Assembly (NCBI RefSeq): GCF_002008225.1
Contig: NZ_MRDH01000020.1
Span: 1 to 63,960, forward strand
Length of the DNA: 63,960 bases
From: Agrobacterium salinitolerans
GTDB taxonomy: Bacteria > Pseudomonadota > Alphaproteobacteria > Rhizobiales > Rhizobiaceae
Reading direction: 5' to 3'
Both the position numbers and the translations under genes were made by a program. This document shows positions 1-10,769 of the stretch, one piece after another (within the stretch, counting starts at the first letter, position 1; every line of letters starts with the position of its first letter). Below the pieces are notes generated by a model. That model saw nothing but the letters and a program-made list of their open reading frames with translations, was not told the DNA's origin and ran no database searches.

Positions 1-76
1 TCAGGAGCAGGTTTCTTCAACATGTCCCAATGAATCATAAACCCCCAGCTCACGCCAGGGGTTTGTCAGCAGTCTG

Positions 77-112
77 AAGGCGGGGTAAAAGCCCCGCCTT
101 TTTTAATTTTTT
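77..112 (+). terminator. Rho-independent terminator of an off-window plus-strand gene
   Basis: A 9-bp stem (AAGGCGGGG / CCCCGCCTT) with a short loop is followed by a T-rich tract on the plus strand only. It points away from alaS, so it most likely ends a plus-strand transcript entering from the left edge. The first 76 bases show no recognisable coding tail. Confidence 0.7.
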
Positions 113-116
113 CGCA

Positions 117-2780
117 TCAGGCAGCCAGTGCTGCTGCCACCGCTTCGATGGCCTCCTGCGCCTTGGCGCCGTCAGGGCCGCCGGCCTGCGCCATATCAGG
201 GCGTCCGCCGCCACCCTTGCCGCCAAGCGCTGCCGAAGCGGTGCGGACGATATCGACGGCGCTGAAACGGCCCGTCAGATCTTCGGTCACGGCCGCAACA
301 GCACTTGCCTTGCCGTCTTCGGAAACGGCAATCAGCAGCACGACGCCGGAGCCGAGATTAGCCTTGGCCTCATCGGCAAGACCCTTCAAATCCTTGGCAT
401 CGATGCCGGACATGGATTTTGCCAGGAAGTTGACGCCCGCGACCTGCTTGACGTCGCTTGCGCCGGCATCCGCCGAGCCGCCGCCCATGGCGAGTTTGCG
501 GCGGGCATCGGCAAGCTCACGCTCAAGCTTCTTGCGCTCGTCCAGCAGGCCTTCAACGCGCGACAGAACATCGCCCGGCTGAACTTTCAGCGACGAGGCC
601 AGCGCCTTCACTCGCTCATCCTGTTCAGAAAGATAGGCAAGCGCGCCCTGCCCCGTGACAGCCTCGAGACGACGAACGCCAGCACCGACGGCGCTTTCAC
701 CGAGGATGCGGATGAGACCGATCTGGCCGGTCGCGCCCACATGCGTACCGCCGCAGAGTTCGACCGAATAAGGACGGTTGGCTTTTGCGCCATGCAGGCC
801 AGTGCCCATCGAAACGACACGAACTTCATCACCGTATTTTTCGCCGAACAACGCCATAGCGCCCTCGGCAATGGCGTCATCGACGCTCATCAGACGGGTG
901 ACGACTGGCGAGTTCTGCAACACGATTTCGTTGGCCATTTCTTCAACGACCTTCAACTCCTCGGCCGACATCGGCTTCGGATGCGAGACGTCAAAGCGCA
1001 GGCGCTCGGGCGCGACCAGCGACCCCTTCTGCGCGACATGGGTGCCGAGCACTTCGCGCAGCGCCTCATGCAGCAGGTGAGTGGCGGAATGGTTGGCACG
1101 CAAGCGCGAGCGGCGGTCATGATCGACCGTCAGCTGAACGGCATCGCCCACTTTCAGGCCACCCTTGGAAACGGTGCCCATGTGGACGAAGAGGCCTTCG
1201 CCCCGCTTCTGGGTATCGGAAACGGCAAAGGCGCCATTATCGCCGGTGATAACGCCGGTATCGCCCATCTGGCCGCCGGACTCGCCATAAAACGGCGTCT
1301 GGTTGACGACGACCTGAACGGCCTCACCATCCGCAGCGCTTTCGACAGCCTTGCCGTCCTTGACGATCGCCTGCACAACGCCCTCTGCCGTTTCCGTGTC
1401 GTAACCGAGAAACTCGGTGGCGCCGAGCTTTTCCTTGAGCTCGAACCAGATTGTCTCAGTCGCCTTGTCGCCGGAGCCGGCCCAATGCGAGCGGGCTTCC
1501 GCCTTCTGACGCTCCATCGCATCGGTGAAGCCGGAAATATCGACGCCGATTTCGCGGGCGCGCAACGCGTCCTGCGTCAGATCGAGCGGGAAGCCGTAGG
1601 TGTCATAGAGCTTGAAGGCGGTTTCGCCATCCAGCATGTCGCCCTTGTGCAACGTCGAAGTGGCATCGGACAGCAGCGACAGGCCGCGCTCCAGCGTCTT
1701 GCGGAAACGGGTTTCCTCAAGCTTCAGCGTTTCGGAGATCAGCGCCTCGGCGCGAACCAGTTCCGGGTAAGCGCGGCCCATCTGCTGCACCAGCGACGGC
1801 AGCAACCTGTAGATCAGCGGCTCGCGCGCGCCGAGAAGTTCGGCATGGCGCATGGCGCGGCGCATGATACGGCGCAGAACATAACCGCGCCCTTCATTGG
1901 ACGGCAGCACGCCATCGGCAATGAGGAAGGCGGACGAGCGCAGATGGTCGGCGATGACGCGGTGGCTGGCGCGCTTTTCGCCTTCGGCGGCAACGCCGGT
2001 CGCTTCGACGGAAGCGGCGATCAGCGCCCGGAACAGGTCCGTATCGTAATTGTCATGCTTGCCCTGCAGCAGCGCGGAAATACGCTCCAGCCCCATGCCG
2101 GTGTCGATCGACGGGCGCGGCAGGTCGATGCGCTCTTCCTTCGTCACCTGCTCATATTGCATGAAGACGAGGTTCCAGATTTCGATGAAGCGATCACCAT
2201 CCTCATCCGGCGAGCCGGGCGGGCCGCCCCAGATATGATCGCCGTGATCATAGAAGATTTCCGAACAGGGGCCGCACGGACCGGTATCGCCCATCGCCCA
2301 GAAATTGTCGCTGGTCGGGATGCGGATGATGCGGTCGTCGGAGAAACCGGCAATCTTCTTCCAGAGGTTAAAGGCCTCGTCGTCGGTGTGATAGACCGTG
2401 ACCAGCAGACGGTTGCGGTCGATGCCGTATTCCTTGGTGATCAGGTTCCAGGCATGCGTGATCGCCTCTTCCTTGAAATAATCGCCGAAGGAGAAATTGC
2501 CGAGCATTTCGAAGAAAGTGTGGTGGCGGGCAGTATAACCGACATTGTCGAGGTCATTATGCTTGCCGCCAGCGCGCACGCATTTCTGCGCGGATGCCGC
2601 GGTGGAATAGGGACGGCTTTCAAGACCGGTAAAGACGTTCTTGAACTGCACCATGCCGGCATTGGTGAACATCAGCGTCGGATCGTTGCGCGGCACCAGC
2701 GGGCTGGAGGGCACAATCTCGTGTCCGTTCTTCTTGAAGTAGTCGAGGAAGGTCGACCGAATTTCATTTACACCGCTCAT
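117..2780 (-). CDS. alaS: Alanyl-tRNA synthetase
   Basis: Cytoplasmic class II aminoacyl-tRNA synthetase that charges tRNA-Ala and edits mischarged Ser/Gly. The 887-residue product has the family's usual length. It opens with the N-terminal aminoacylation domain ([20 protein letters not shown]). The editing domain carries the zinc/editing motifs HSATH (residues 564-568) and CGGTH (starting at C676), and a C-Ala domain ending in a Gly-rich stretch follows. The start at 2780 (MSGVNEIRS) is preferred over an in-frame upstream ATG at 2825, because family members begin just before this conserved block. The gene lies downstream of recA on the same strand, but recA has its own terminator between them. 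A very long open frame on the opposite strand is a codon-bias shadow. Confidence 0.97.
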   Translation of the reverse strand: MSGVNEIRSTFLDYFKKNGHEIVPSSPLVPRNDPTLMFTNAGMVQFKNVFTGLESRPYSTAASAQKCVRAGGKHNDLDNVGYTARHHTFFEMLGNFSFGDYFKEEAITHAWNLITKEYGIDRNRLLVTVYHTDDEAFNLWKKIAGFSDDRIIRIPTSDNFWAMGDTGPCGPCSEIFYDHGDHIWGGPPGSPDEDGDRFIEIWNLVFMQYEQVTKEERIDLPRPSIDTGMGLERISALLQGKHDNYDTDLFRALIAASVEATGVAAEGEKRASHRVIADHLRSSAFLIADGVLPSNEGRGYVLRRIMRRAMRHAELLGAREPLIYRLLPSLVQQMGRAYPELVRAEALISETLKLEETRFRKTLERGLSLLSDATSTLHKGDMLDGETAFKLYDTYGFPLDLTQDALRAREIGVDISGFTDAMERQKAEARSHWAGSGDKATETIWFELKEKLGATEFLGYDTETAEGVVQAIVKDGKAVESAADGEAVQVVVNQTPFYGESGGQMGDTGVITGDNGAFAVSDTQKRGEGLFVHMGTVSKGGLKVGDAVQLTVDHDRRSRLRANHSATHLLHEALREVLGTHVAQKGSLVAPERLRFDVSHPKPMSAEELKVVEEMANEIVLQNSPVVTRLMSVDDAIAEGAMALFGEKYGDEVRVVSMGTGLHGAKANRPYSVELCGGTHVGATGQIGLIRILGESAVGAGVRRLEAVTGQGALAYLSEQDERVKALASSLKVQPGDVLSRVEGLLDERKKLERELADARRKLAMGGGSADAGASDVKQVAGVNFLAKSMSGIDAKDLKGLADEAKANLGSGVVLLIAVSEDGKASAVAAVTEDLTGRFSAVDIVRTASAALGGKGGGGRPDMAQAGGPDGAKAQEAIEAVAAALAA

Positions 2781-2912
2781 GCCCACACACCGCTCACAAC
2801 TGGAGTCCATCACCGCCATCGGCAACGATGGCTATATTGCAAAATCAATGGCTTTTATCGTCCGTATCCAGCCCTGTCCAGCCATGGAGACCGGTGAAGG
2901 CGTAGCGACAAA

Positions 2913-2946
2913 CAAAAAGGGCCACACGACAGAAATCGCACGGCCC
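2913..2946 (-). terminator. Terminator of recA
   Basis: Read on the minus strand, an 11-bp stem (GGGCCGTGCGA / TCGTGTGGCCC, with three G-U pairs) is followed by TTTTTG. It lies between the recA stop and the alaS start, so the two genes are probably separate transcription units. Confidence 0.75.
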
Positions 2947-3014
2947 ATTTTGTTCAATCAATTCACATCAAGACAGGCGAACCTGCATCGGATTCCTGAA
3001 ACTCAACGACAGGA

Positions 3015-4103
<1,089 letters not shown>

Positions 4104-4159
4104 CCGAACCACCTTTAGGTTATTGAAGCCGCACAGGCAATGAAGCAGTATGGAAACGG

Positions 4160-4188
4160 TATGTACTCTATTTGTTCTCATTTCACAA
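4160..4188 (-). promoter_or_regulatory. recA promoter
   Basis: On the minus strand TTGTGA (4183-4188) and TACATA (4160-4165) are separated by exactly 17 nt. This fits a sigma-70-type promoter about 50 nt upstream of the recA start codon. The SOS operator overlaps the spacer and the -10 element. Confidence 0.6.
4163..4177 (-). promoter_or_regulatory. SOS operator (LexA box) of recA
   Basis: The minus strand reads GAAC-N7-GTAC, the operator form reported for Rhizobium etli recA; other alphaproteobacterial SOS genes use GAAC-N7-GAAC or GTTC-N7-GTTC. It overlaps the recA promoter, the expected place for LexA repression. Motif and position are seen directly; LexA binding is inferred. Confidence 0.75.
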
Positions 4189-4349
4189 GGCTGAGCCAGC
4201 ATATTGAAAACAAATAGTGATAAGTCGTTTGTTCTGCTTTCGTTTTTCTGTGCGTGGCCCATAGCCGCAAACCGGAGGCGAGGTCAGGAAGACGTCAGTT
4301 TAGGCCGAATCGTCCGGTCTTTCCATCCGCCAGAGAGGGAAACGCAAGC

Positions 4350-5291
4350 GTGAAGAAAATACTCGTTCTGGGCGGCGCGCATATCGACAGACGCGGCATG
4401 ATCGAGACTGAAACGGCGCCGGGCGCCAGCAACCCCGGCTCGTGGATGGAAGAGGCCGGCGGCGGCGGTTTCAACGCCGCGCGCAATCTTTCCCGGCTCG
4501 GCTTTCAGGTCCGCATCATCGCGCCGCGGGGCGGCGACGTGACGGGCGAAGCGGTGGCGGAGGCCGCACGTCAGGCGGGCGTGGAAGACACGCCGTTCAC
4601 CTTCCTCGACCGGCGCACGCCAAGCTACACGGCCATTCTGGAGCGCGATGGCAACCTCGTCATCGCGCTTGCCGATATGGATCTCTACAAACTCTTCACC
4701 CCGCGCCGCCTCAAGATACGCGCCGTGCGCGAGGCGATAAGGACGAGCGATATCCTGCTCTGCGACGCCAACCTGCCCGAGGATACGCTGACGGCGCTTG
4801 GCCTCATCGCCCGCACCTGTGAGAAGCCGCTGGCGGCCATAGCCATTTCGCCGGCCAAGGCTGTGAAGCTGAAGGCGGCGCTCGGCGATATCGACATCCT
4901 CTTCATGAACGAAGCGGAAGCCCGCGCGCTGACCGGCGAGACGGCACAGAATGTCCGTGACTGGCCGGATATATTGCGCAAGGCCGGGCTTTCCGGCGGT
5001 GTCGTCACCCGCGGCGCAAGCGAAGTCGTGGCCTTCAACGGGACGGGAAAGGCAATCCTCCACCCACCCCTTATCCGCGAGGTGAAGGATGTCACCGGCG
5101 CCGGTGATGCCATGGCCTCCGGTTATCTCGCCGCCATTGCCGAGGGAAAAACAATCTCGGAGGCATTGAGACGGGGGGCCGCGGCGGCCGCCATCACCGT
5201 GCAATCGCCCTTTGCGACATCCCACGACCTATCAAAAGACAGTGTCGATGCCATGTTGGGGCTTGTTCCCCAGGCTGAAATGCTGGCATGA
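4350..5291 (+). CDS. psuK: PfkB-family carbohydrate kinase, probable pseudouridine kinase
   Basis: Ribokinase/PfkB-family kinase of 313 residues. An N-terminal Gly-rich substrate-binding motif (GGGGFNAARNLSRLG) and the C-terminal anion-hole and catalytic-Asp signature (DVTGAGDAMASG) are intact. The next gene is psuG with overlapping stop and start, so the likely reaction is phosphorylation of pseudouridine to pseudouridine 5'-phosphate. The substrate is inferred from this neighbour, since family motifs alone do not fix it. The start is a GTG at 4350 behind a GAGAGGGA ribosome binding site. An in-frame ATG at 4254 would add a basic tail not typical of the family. Confidence 0.85.
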   Translation: MKKILVLGGAHIDRRGMIETETAPGASNPGSWMEEAGGGGFNAARNLSRLGFQVRIIAPRGGDVTGEAVAEAARQAGVEDTPFTFLDRRTPSYTAILERDGNLVIALADMDLYKLFTPRRLKIRAVREAIRTSDILLCDANLPEDTLTALGLIARTCEKPLAAIAISPAKAVKLKAALGDIDILFMNEAEARALTGETAQNVRDWPDILRKAGLSGGVVTRGASEVVAFNGTGKAILHPPLIREVKDVTGAGDAMASGYLAAIAEGKTISEALRRGAAAAAITVQSPFATSHDLSKDSVDAMLGLVPQAEMLA

Positions 5292-6244
5292 ACCCGCTTT
5301 TAAAAACTGGAACAGATGAAATGACCCGCCCCATCTCCCCGCTCCTGCCCATCGTCTATTCTCAGGAAGTCGCCGCCGCCAAGCAGCGCGGCGCGCCGAT
5401 CGTCGCGCTCGAATCGACCATCATCACCCACGGCATGCCTTACCCCGGCAATATCGAAATGGCGGAAAGCGTCGAACAGATCATCCGCGATCAGGGTGCG
5501 GTTCCGGCCACCATCGCCGTCATTCACGGCACCCTCCATATCGGCCTTGAGAAAGACCAGCTCGAGGCGCTGGCGAAGACCACCGACGCCATGAAGGTCT
5601 CGCGCGCCGATATCGCCTTTGCGATCGCCGAGCGCCGGACAGGCGCGACCACGGTTGCAGCGACCATGATCGCCGCCGCCCGCGCCGGCATTCGCGTTTT
5701 TGCCACCGGCGGCATCGGCGGCGTGCACAAGGGTGCTGAAGAGACCTTCGACATCTCCGCCGACCTGACCGAGCTTGCCAAGACCGGCGTGATCGTCGTG
5801 TGCGCTGGTGCCAAGGCTATCCTCGACATCCCGAAGACGCTTGAAGTCCTCGAAACCAACGGCGTGCCGGTCGTAACCTTCGGCTCGGAAGAATTCCCGG
5901 CTTTCTGGTCGCGCTCCTCTGGCCTGCCGAGCCCGCTCTCGCTCAACAGCCCCGCAGCCATTGCCAATTTCCAGGCGACCCGCGAACAGCTGGGTATCGA
6001 TGGCGGAATGCTGGTGGCCAATCCCGTGCCGGAAGAGGATGAAATTCCGCGCGAGGAGATGGAAATCTACATCAACCGTGCCATATCCCACGCCGAACGC
6101 GACGAAGTGACCGGCAAGGAAGTTACCCCCTACCTGCTTGGCGACATCTTCCGCCTGACGGATGGCCGCAGCCTGGAAACCAATATCGCGCTGGTGCGCA
6201 ACAATGCGCAGCTTGCTGCGGAAATCGCCGTGGCGTTGAGCTGA
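5288..6244 (+). CDS. psuG: Pseudouridine-5'-phosphate glycosidase
   Basis: Cleaves pseudouridine 5'-phosphate to uracil and ribose 5-phosphate in pseudouridine salvage. The opening ALESTIITHGMPYP and the central GGIGGVHKGAEETFDI block are hallmark sequences of the PsuG/IndA family. Length (307-318 residues depending on start) is typical. Translation may start at 5288, overlapping the kinase stop codon, or at 5321 (MTRPISPL) behind GGAAC; the second fits the family length slightly better. It is co-transcribed with the upstream kinase, and no dedicated nucleoside transporter is adjacent. Confidence 0.93.
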   Translation: MNPLLKTGTDEMTRPISPLLPIVYSQEVAAAKQRGAPIVALESTIITHGMPYPGNIEMAESVEQIIRDQGAVPATIAVIHGTLHIGLEKDQLEALAKTTDAMKVSRADIAFAIAERRTGATTVAATMIAAARAGIRVFATGGIGGVHKGAEETFDISADLTELAKTGVIVVCAGAKAILDIPKTLEVLETNGVPVVTFGSEEFPAFWSRSSGLPSPLSLNSPAAIANFQATREQLGIDGGMLVANPVPEEDEIPREEMEIYINRAISHAERDEVTGKEVTPYLLGDIFRLTDGRSLETNIALVRNNAQLAAEIAVALS

Positions 6245-6350
6245 GGCTATTTCTGCCCTCTTCGTTCCGTTTGACAGCAGAGAGGCTTCGTCAAAATAAA
6301 GAAGAGTCGCGAGCTTTTGACTTCCCGGAAGTCGCAGGTCGCAAACTTCT

Positions 6351-6442
6351 CCTCCGTCATGCTCGGGCCTGTCCCGGGCATCTGCGACGCCTCGCCCGGT
6401 GAGACGTGATTGGATCCTCGGGACGAGCCCGAGGATGACGTC
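6351..6442. repeat. RIME-like intergenic palindromic repeat, copy 1
   Basis: Two hairpin modules with inverted arms. The left arm resembles CGTCATGCTCGGGCCTGTCC and the right arm is its complement-like partner ending GAGGATGACG. Related copies occur near 22.06, 32.21 and 35.33 kb. They resemble the RIME family known from Rhizobiaceae. This copy has diverged arms. Confidence 0.7.
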
Positions 6443-6471
6443 GAGTTGCAGGAAAGACCCGTCACGACAAC

Positions 6472-6512
6472 AAAAAGGCCCGGAGAGCTTACGCCTTCCG
6501 GGCCCTTTTTTT
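6472..6512. terminator. Bidirectional terminator between psuG and the OmpA-family gene
   Basis: An 8-bp GC stem (GGCCCGGA / TCCGGGCC) is flanked by an A-run on the left and a T-run on the right. It can therefore end both the plus-strand psuK-psuG transcript and the minus-strand OmpA-family transcript. Confidence 0.8.
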
Positions 6513-6525
6513 CATCAGAACCCAA

Positions 6526-8742
6526 TCAGTTCTGAGCGACCGGCTTCACCAGCGGCGTCACGCGGCGGATGGTGACGCGGCGATTCTGCTGTTCCGGGCC
6601 GAGCGTCTGGACCTTCAGGTAGCGCTCGCCATAGCCCTGCGTCGCGAGGTTTTCCGGCGGAATGCCGTAGACATCGGTCAGCACATTGGCGACGGAGGCG
6701 GCGCGCTCGTCGGACAGAACGAGGTTGCTTTCATCCGAACCGACGGCATCGGTATGACCTTCGATCAGGAAGGTTTCACCCGGATTTTTATCCAGCGCCT
6801 TGTTGATTGCATCCGCCACCTTGCGCAGCGAACGGGCTTGCGCCATCGGAATTTCGGCGCTGCCGGTGGCGAAGGTTATGGTATCGAGGTCGATACGGCG
6901 CACCTTGTCGCGGATACGGGCCGAATACCGCACTTCATCCAGCGAATAGACCCGCTCCACCGGCTCGACCGGCGGCTGTTCCAGGAAGCGATAATAATCG
7001 CGGTCCGGATCGCTCGAGGTGTCGATGATGTAGTCCGTCACGGGAATGCGCAGGCGCATCGGCGGCAGGTCGAGGCCCGGATCGCGATAGACGTAGTCGC
7101 GGTCGGGATCTTCCATCAGTTCCGGCGCATAGAACAGCACATATTCGCGGCCGCGATCGTCGATGCGCGAGCGCTGGATCACGTCACCATAACGGTTGCG
7201 GATCGTCACCACCTGCGTTCCGTCACGGCGCTCCACGGTTTCGCGGACACGGCCGCCAGGCAGACGCTCGTAATAGGGCTCGCCACCATCGCGGATGAAG
7301 CGCTGGTTGTCGTCGCCGCGCACCACGACGCGGTCGCCGAATTGCAGGATGATCGGCGCATTGCGGTCGCGATCACGCGGGCGGCCTTCGCGTGGCTGCC
7401 ATTCGCGCACGCCTTCCGGCCGCTCATATTGCGGGCGACGGTCGACACGCTCGCCCTGCTGCGAGGTGATGGCCTCCATCTTGACAGGCGGCGGCGGAGC
7501 CTTGCCTTCGGCCGCGCCGGCGCGCTGCGCCTCCGCGTCGGAGGTCGGAACCTTCACGTCACCCGCCTGTTCGCGTTCACGGCGGCGCTCCTCGCGGGTC
7601 TGGCGATTGCCGGAACGTTCCACTTCCTTGTCGCTGTCGAGAACGGCGGCGCCCTTGTCGACCGGCAGAATGACGGTATCGGCGGTCTTGGACGGGTCCT
7701 TGGCGATTGCCTTGGCCTTGTCCAGCTCTTCCTTCGTCATCGGCGGCGCTTCCGTTTGTGGAATAGCGACCTGATTGGGAACGGCTTCTCCGGCCGGCGC
7801 CTGTCCGGTTGTCGCACCGCTTGGCGGCGGCGTCGGTGTGCCCGGCAGTGGGGCTGCGGGTTCACCCTTAACCGGTGGCTGCTCTGAAGGCTGCTGGCCG
7901 GGAGCGGGGTTGGGCTGTGCTTCGGGCGCAGGCGGGCGTGCGGGCGTGGGCGCCTCTGTCGGAACCGGTGCTTCTTTCGCAGCCGGCTCGGGCGCTGCGG
8001 GTTTCTTCTCGGGCACGGGTTTTTCGGCCGGTGCCGCTTTCTGCTCCGGTGCTTTTTCTTCTACCGGCTTCTTCTCGGGCGCGGGCTTGGCAGGCTGCTC
8101 GGAATTTTCAGGCCGCGCGGCAGGCTGCTGCTCGGCGGCCGGTTCCTTCGCTGGCTCCCTGCGCGGGCGCTCGGGTCGCTGCTCGCCCTCTGCGGCCGGC
8201 TGTTCAGCGCGGGCGGGCTTGCGCGGGCGTTCCTGCGGCTGCTGTTCGGCAGGCGCTGCTTCCGGGGCTGCTTCGCGCTGGCGGGCCGGGCGCTGTTCGC
8301 CCTCGCCCTGCGGTTCCTTCGCGCGCTCAGGCGTGCGGGGACGCTCCTGCGGCTGCTCGGCAGGTGCCGGTTCGGGACGCGCCTCACGCTGCTGCGGTTC
8401 TGGAGGCGCCTCGCGCTTGGGCTCGGGGCGAGGTTCGGCCGGGGCCGCCTCGCGCTTTGGCTCCGGCTCGCGCTGGGGCTCCGGGGCGCGTTCCTCACGC
8501 TTGGGCTCGGCCTGGGGCTGCGCCTCCTCCGCCTGCTGACGCTTCTTCTTGAGTTCCTCTTCCGGGTTTTCCTGTGCCGGCTCAGCCTGCGCCAGAATGA
8601 TCTGTCCGGGCGCTACCTGCGAGATCGGCGCCTGCGCGCGGGACGCACCGGCAAAGCCCGCCGCTGCTGGCTCGACCGCGATCGCGAGAGACATGAGCGG
8701 AAAAACCACCCCGGTCAGCAATGTGTTTTTCTTCTTCAGCAT
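6526..8742 (-). CDS. OmpA-family outer-envelope protein with long Pro/Ala/Glu-rich linker
   Basis: Predicted exported protein of 738 residues. It has an N-terminal basic and hydrophobic signal (MLKKKNTLLTGVVFPLMSLA). About 300 residues of low-complexity repeats dominated by P, A, E, K, Q and R follow. A middle region rich in charged R/D/Y segments leads to a C-terminal OmpA/MotB peptidoglycan-binding domain (ITFATGSAEIP, EGHTDAVGSDESN, LSDERAASV, GYGERY). The OmpA domain probably anchors the protein to peptidoglycan while the linker spans the periplasm; that is family knowledge. The start at 8742 follows AGGAAG and is preferred over 8766. The specific role is unknown. Confidence 0.85.
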   Translation of the reverse strand: MLKKKNTLLTGVVFPLMSLAIAVEPAAAGFAGASRAQAPISQVAPGQIILAQAEPAQENPEEELKKKRQQAEEAQPQAEPKREERAPEPQREPEPKREAAPAEPRPEPKREAPPEPQQREARPEPAPAEQPQERPRTPERAKEPQGEGEQRPARQREAAPEAAPAEQQPQERPRKPARAEQPAAEGEQRPERPRREPAKEPAAEQQPAARPENSEQPAKPAPEKKPVEEKAPEQKAAPAEKPVPEKKPAAPEPAAKEAPVPTEAPTPARPPAPEAQPNPAPGQQPSEQPPVKGEPAAPLPGTPTPPPSGATTGQAPAGEAVPNQVAIPQTEAPPMTKEELDKAKAIAKDPSKTADTVILPVDKGAAVLDSDKEVERSGNRQTREERRREREQAGDVKVPTSDAEAQRAGAAEGKAPPPPVKMEAITSQQGERVDRRPQYERPEGVREWQPREGRPRDRDRNAPIILQFGDRVVVRGDDNQRFIRDGGEPYYERLPGGRVRETVERRDGTQVVTIRNRYGDVIQRSRIDDRGREYVLFYAPELMEDPDRDYVYRDPGLDLPPMRLRIPVTDYIIDTSSDPDRDYYRFLEQPPVEPVERVYSLDEVRYSARIRDKVRRIDLDTITFATGSAEIPMAQARSLRKVADAINKALDKNPGETFLIEGHTDAVGSDESNLVLSDERAASVANVLTDVYGIPPENLATQGYGERYLKVQTLGPEQQNRRVTIRRVTPLVKPVAQN

Positions 8743-9079
8743 CAGTGCTTCCTCATCTGCCGTCATTTATGGGTCGCAAATTATGCGACGTCGTGGGCCC
8801 GGCTTGGCACTCAGGCGCTGTTCAACGCCTAACACACGCTCCGGTTCCCATGATGACCAGATGCTTCTGTACCGGAAATGAACAGATCAAGGCCTTTTCG
8901 TGGAAGCTCTGCGGCACAAACGCGATCACTAATATTGCAGTTGCATTTTTTGACCAACCGGATGAATAATCCCAATCGCGCTCAGGCGGCAGGCGGTACA
9001 CCGCTGCGCCCGGCGCCCATGGCGTCCGCACTGAAAACAACAACAGACCGCGGATGAACGACCAAAAGAGAGGATCGAA
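8743..9079. other. Divergent intergenic region
   Basis: The 337 bases between the divergent OmpA-family gene and the amino-acid binding-protein gene contain no convincing gene. The segment around 8930-8975 is relatively AT-rich and may hold the importer promoter, but I could not assign clean -35 and -10 elements. Confidence 0.4.
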
Positions 9080-9853
9080 ATGCCTATTTCCACCCGTCTG
9101 CTCGCAGCCGTATCGATTGCCGCCATCTCGCTGTTTTCGGGCGCTGCGCTTGCGCAGGACAAGATCGTCATCGGCACGGAAGGCGCCTACCCGCCCTTCA
9201 ACAATCTCGAAGCCGACGGCACACTGACCGGCTTCGACATCGACATCGCCAAGGCTCTGTGTGAGCAAATGAAGGCCGAGTGCACCTTCGTCACCAATGA
9301 CTGGGACGGCATCATTCCCGCCCTTCAGGCCAAGAAGTTCGACGCCATCATCGCGTCCATGTCGATCACGCCCGAGCGTCTCGAGAAGGTCGACTTCTCC
9401 AAGAAATATTACAACACCCCGCCGGCCATCGCCGTGCCGAAGGATTCTCCGATCAAGTCCGTCGACGATCTGAAGGGCAAGGCGCTCGGCGCGCAGGGTT
9501 CCACCACCCACTCCAACTATGCAGAAAAGCATTTCCCGGATGCCGACGTGAAGATGTATCCGACCGCCGACGAATATAAGCTCGACATCGCCAATGGCCG
9601 TATCGACGCCGTCATCGACGATATCGTCGTGCTGTCGGAATGGCTGAAGACGGATGCAGGCGCCTGCTGCAAGATCCTGACGCCGCTTCCGGTCGATGTC
9701 GAGATCAACGGCAATGGTGCGGGCGTCGCCGTGCGCAAGGGTGACACGGCGCTCGCCGACAAGTTCACCGCCGCCATCGCCGCCATTCGTGCCAGCGGCA
9801 AGTATCAGGAGATCAACAAAAAGTACTTCGATTTCGACGTTTACGGCGAGTAA
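9080..9853 (+). CDS. Periplasmic polar amino-acid-binding protein of an ABC importer
   Basis: Family 3 solute-binding protein of 257 residues, of the HisJ/ArgT/OccT type that binds basic or opine-like amino acids. A signal peptide (cleavage near GAALA-QD) is followed by the typical mature start KIVIGTEGAYPPFN. FDIDIAKALCEQM and the DWDGIIPALQAKKFDAI block are characteristic. The ribosome binding site is GAGAGGAT. It heads an operon with two permease genes, separated from them by a hairpin that probably lowers downstream expression. The exact ligand cannot be stated; lysine, arginine or ornithine is plausible by family. Confidence 0.9.
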   Translation: MPISTRLLAAVSIAAISLFSGAALAQDKIVIGTEGAYPPFNNLEADGTLTGFDIDIAKALCEQMKAECTFVTNDWDGIIPALQAKKFDAIIASMSITPERLEKVDFSKKYYNTPPAIAVPKDSPIKSVDDLKGKALGAQGSTTHSNYAEKHFPDADVKMYPTADEYKLDIANGRIDAVIDDIVVLSEWLKTDAGACCKILTPLPVDVEINGNGAGVAVRKGDTALADKFTAAIAAIRASGKYQEINKKYFDFDVYGE

Positions 9854-9879
9854 GCCCGTTCGGCCTGTTGAAATCTCGT

Positions 9880-9910
9880 GGCGGAAGGGTTGCCCTTCCG
9901 CCATTTTTGT
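9880..9910 (+). terminator. Attenuating terminator between binding-protein and permease genes
   Basis: A perfect 10-bp stem (GGCGGAAGGG / CCCTTCCGCC) with a 3-nt loop is followed by ATTTTTGTTT. Such a partial terminator is common in ABC import operons, where the binding protein is needed in excess. The readthrough level is not known. Confidence 0.8.
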
Positions 9911-9965
9911 TTGAAAACGTCACAATAACAATCACGGCGGCTTAAGACCGCAGGGGAAAATTGGC

Positions 9966-10769
9966 ATGAGCGGAGCATTTTCCGCCATAGGTGCGTTCTG
10001 GACCTATGTCTCGACACTTCTCGATCCCTTTTGCGGGCCGGTCGGTCTCTTCTCGCTTTTCGGAAACGGCACTCTCGTCGCCTGCGGCGATGCGGGCTGG
10101 GGCGATGAAATCGCCTTCGGCGTCAAGGTCACCATCTCGTTGGCGCTTGCCACCCTGCCCGTGGGGCTGCTGATCGGTTTTCTCATCGCGCTCGCCGCAC
10201 AATCGGAAGAAAAATCGCTGCGGTTGGCGACCGGCATCTACACCACCATCTTCCGAGGCCTGCCGGAACTGCTGACGCTCTTCATCGTCTATTACGGCAT
10301 CCAGATGCTGCTGCAATCGGCGGCCGGTTATGTCGGCTTCACCGGTCCGATCGAGATCAACGCCTTCGTGGCCGGCATGGTGGCGCTTTCGGTGGTGTTT
10401 TCGTCCTATGCGTCTGAAGTGCTGCTCTCCGCCTTCAAGGCCATACCGAAGGGACAATATGAGGCAGGTGCGGCGCTGGGGCTTTCGCGGGGCCGCACAA
10501 TGGTGCTCATCATCATTCCGCAACTTGTCCGCATCGCCCTGCCCGGCATGACCAATCTCTGGGTCATCCTGCTCAAAGACACGTCCTACGTGTCGATCAT
10601 CGGCCTTGCCGATATCGTTCGCCAGACGGGCATCGCCGCCCGCGTCAGCAAGGAAGCCTTCTTCTTCTACAGCATCGCCTGCCTGCTCTACCTCATCCTC
10701 GCGCTGCTATCCTCCATTGGCATAGGCTTCATCGATCGCTGGTCGCGCAAGTCGGAGGCGAGCAGATGA
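9966..10769 (+). CDS. Amino-acid ABC transporter permease (HisQ/OccQ type)
   Basis: Inner-membrane permease of 267 residues with about five hydrophobic segments. The cytoplasmic EAA-type loop (EAGAALGLSRGR) is the contact site for the ATPase. FRGLPELLTLFIVYYG is typical of polar amino-acid permeases of the HisM/HisQ family. A ribosome binding site (AGGGG) precedes the start. It overlaps the next permease gene by four bases (ATGA), so the two are translationally coupled and likely form a heterodimer. Confidence 0.9.
   Translation: MSGAFSAIGAFWTYVSTLLDPFCGPVGLFSLFGNGTLVACGDAGWGDEIAFGVKVTISLALATLPVGLLIGFLIALAAQSEEKSLRLATGIYTTIFRGLPELLTLFIVYYGIQMLLQSAAGYVGFTGPIEINAFVAGMVALSVVFSSYASEVLLSAFKAIPKGQYEAGAALGLSRGRTMVLIIIPQLVRIALPGMTNLWVILLKDTSYVSIIGLADIVRQTGIAARVSKEAFFFYSIACLLYLILALLSSIGIGFIDRWSRKSEASR

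Noticed and set aside
741..2897. A 718-codon open frame on the plus strand opposite alaS
   Set aside because: It exactly mirrors the alaS coding region, lacks a ribosome binding site and has no recognisable domain. Long antisense frames are expected in GC-rich genes.
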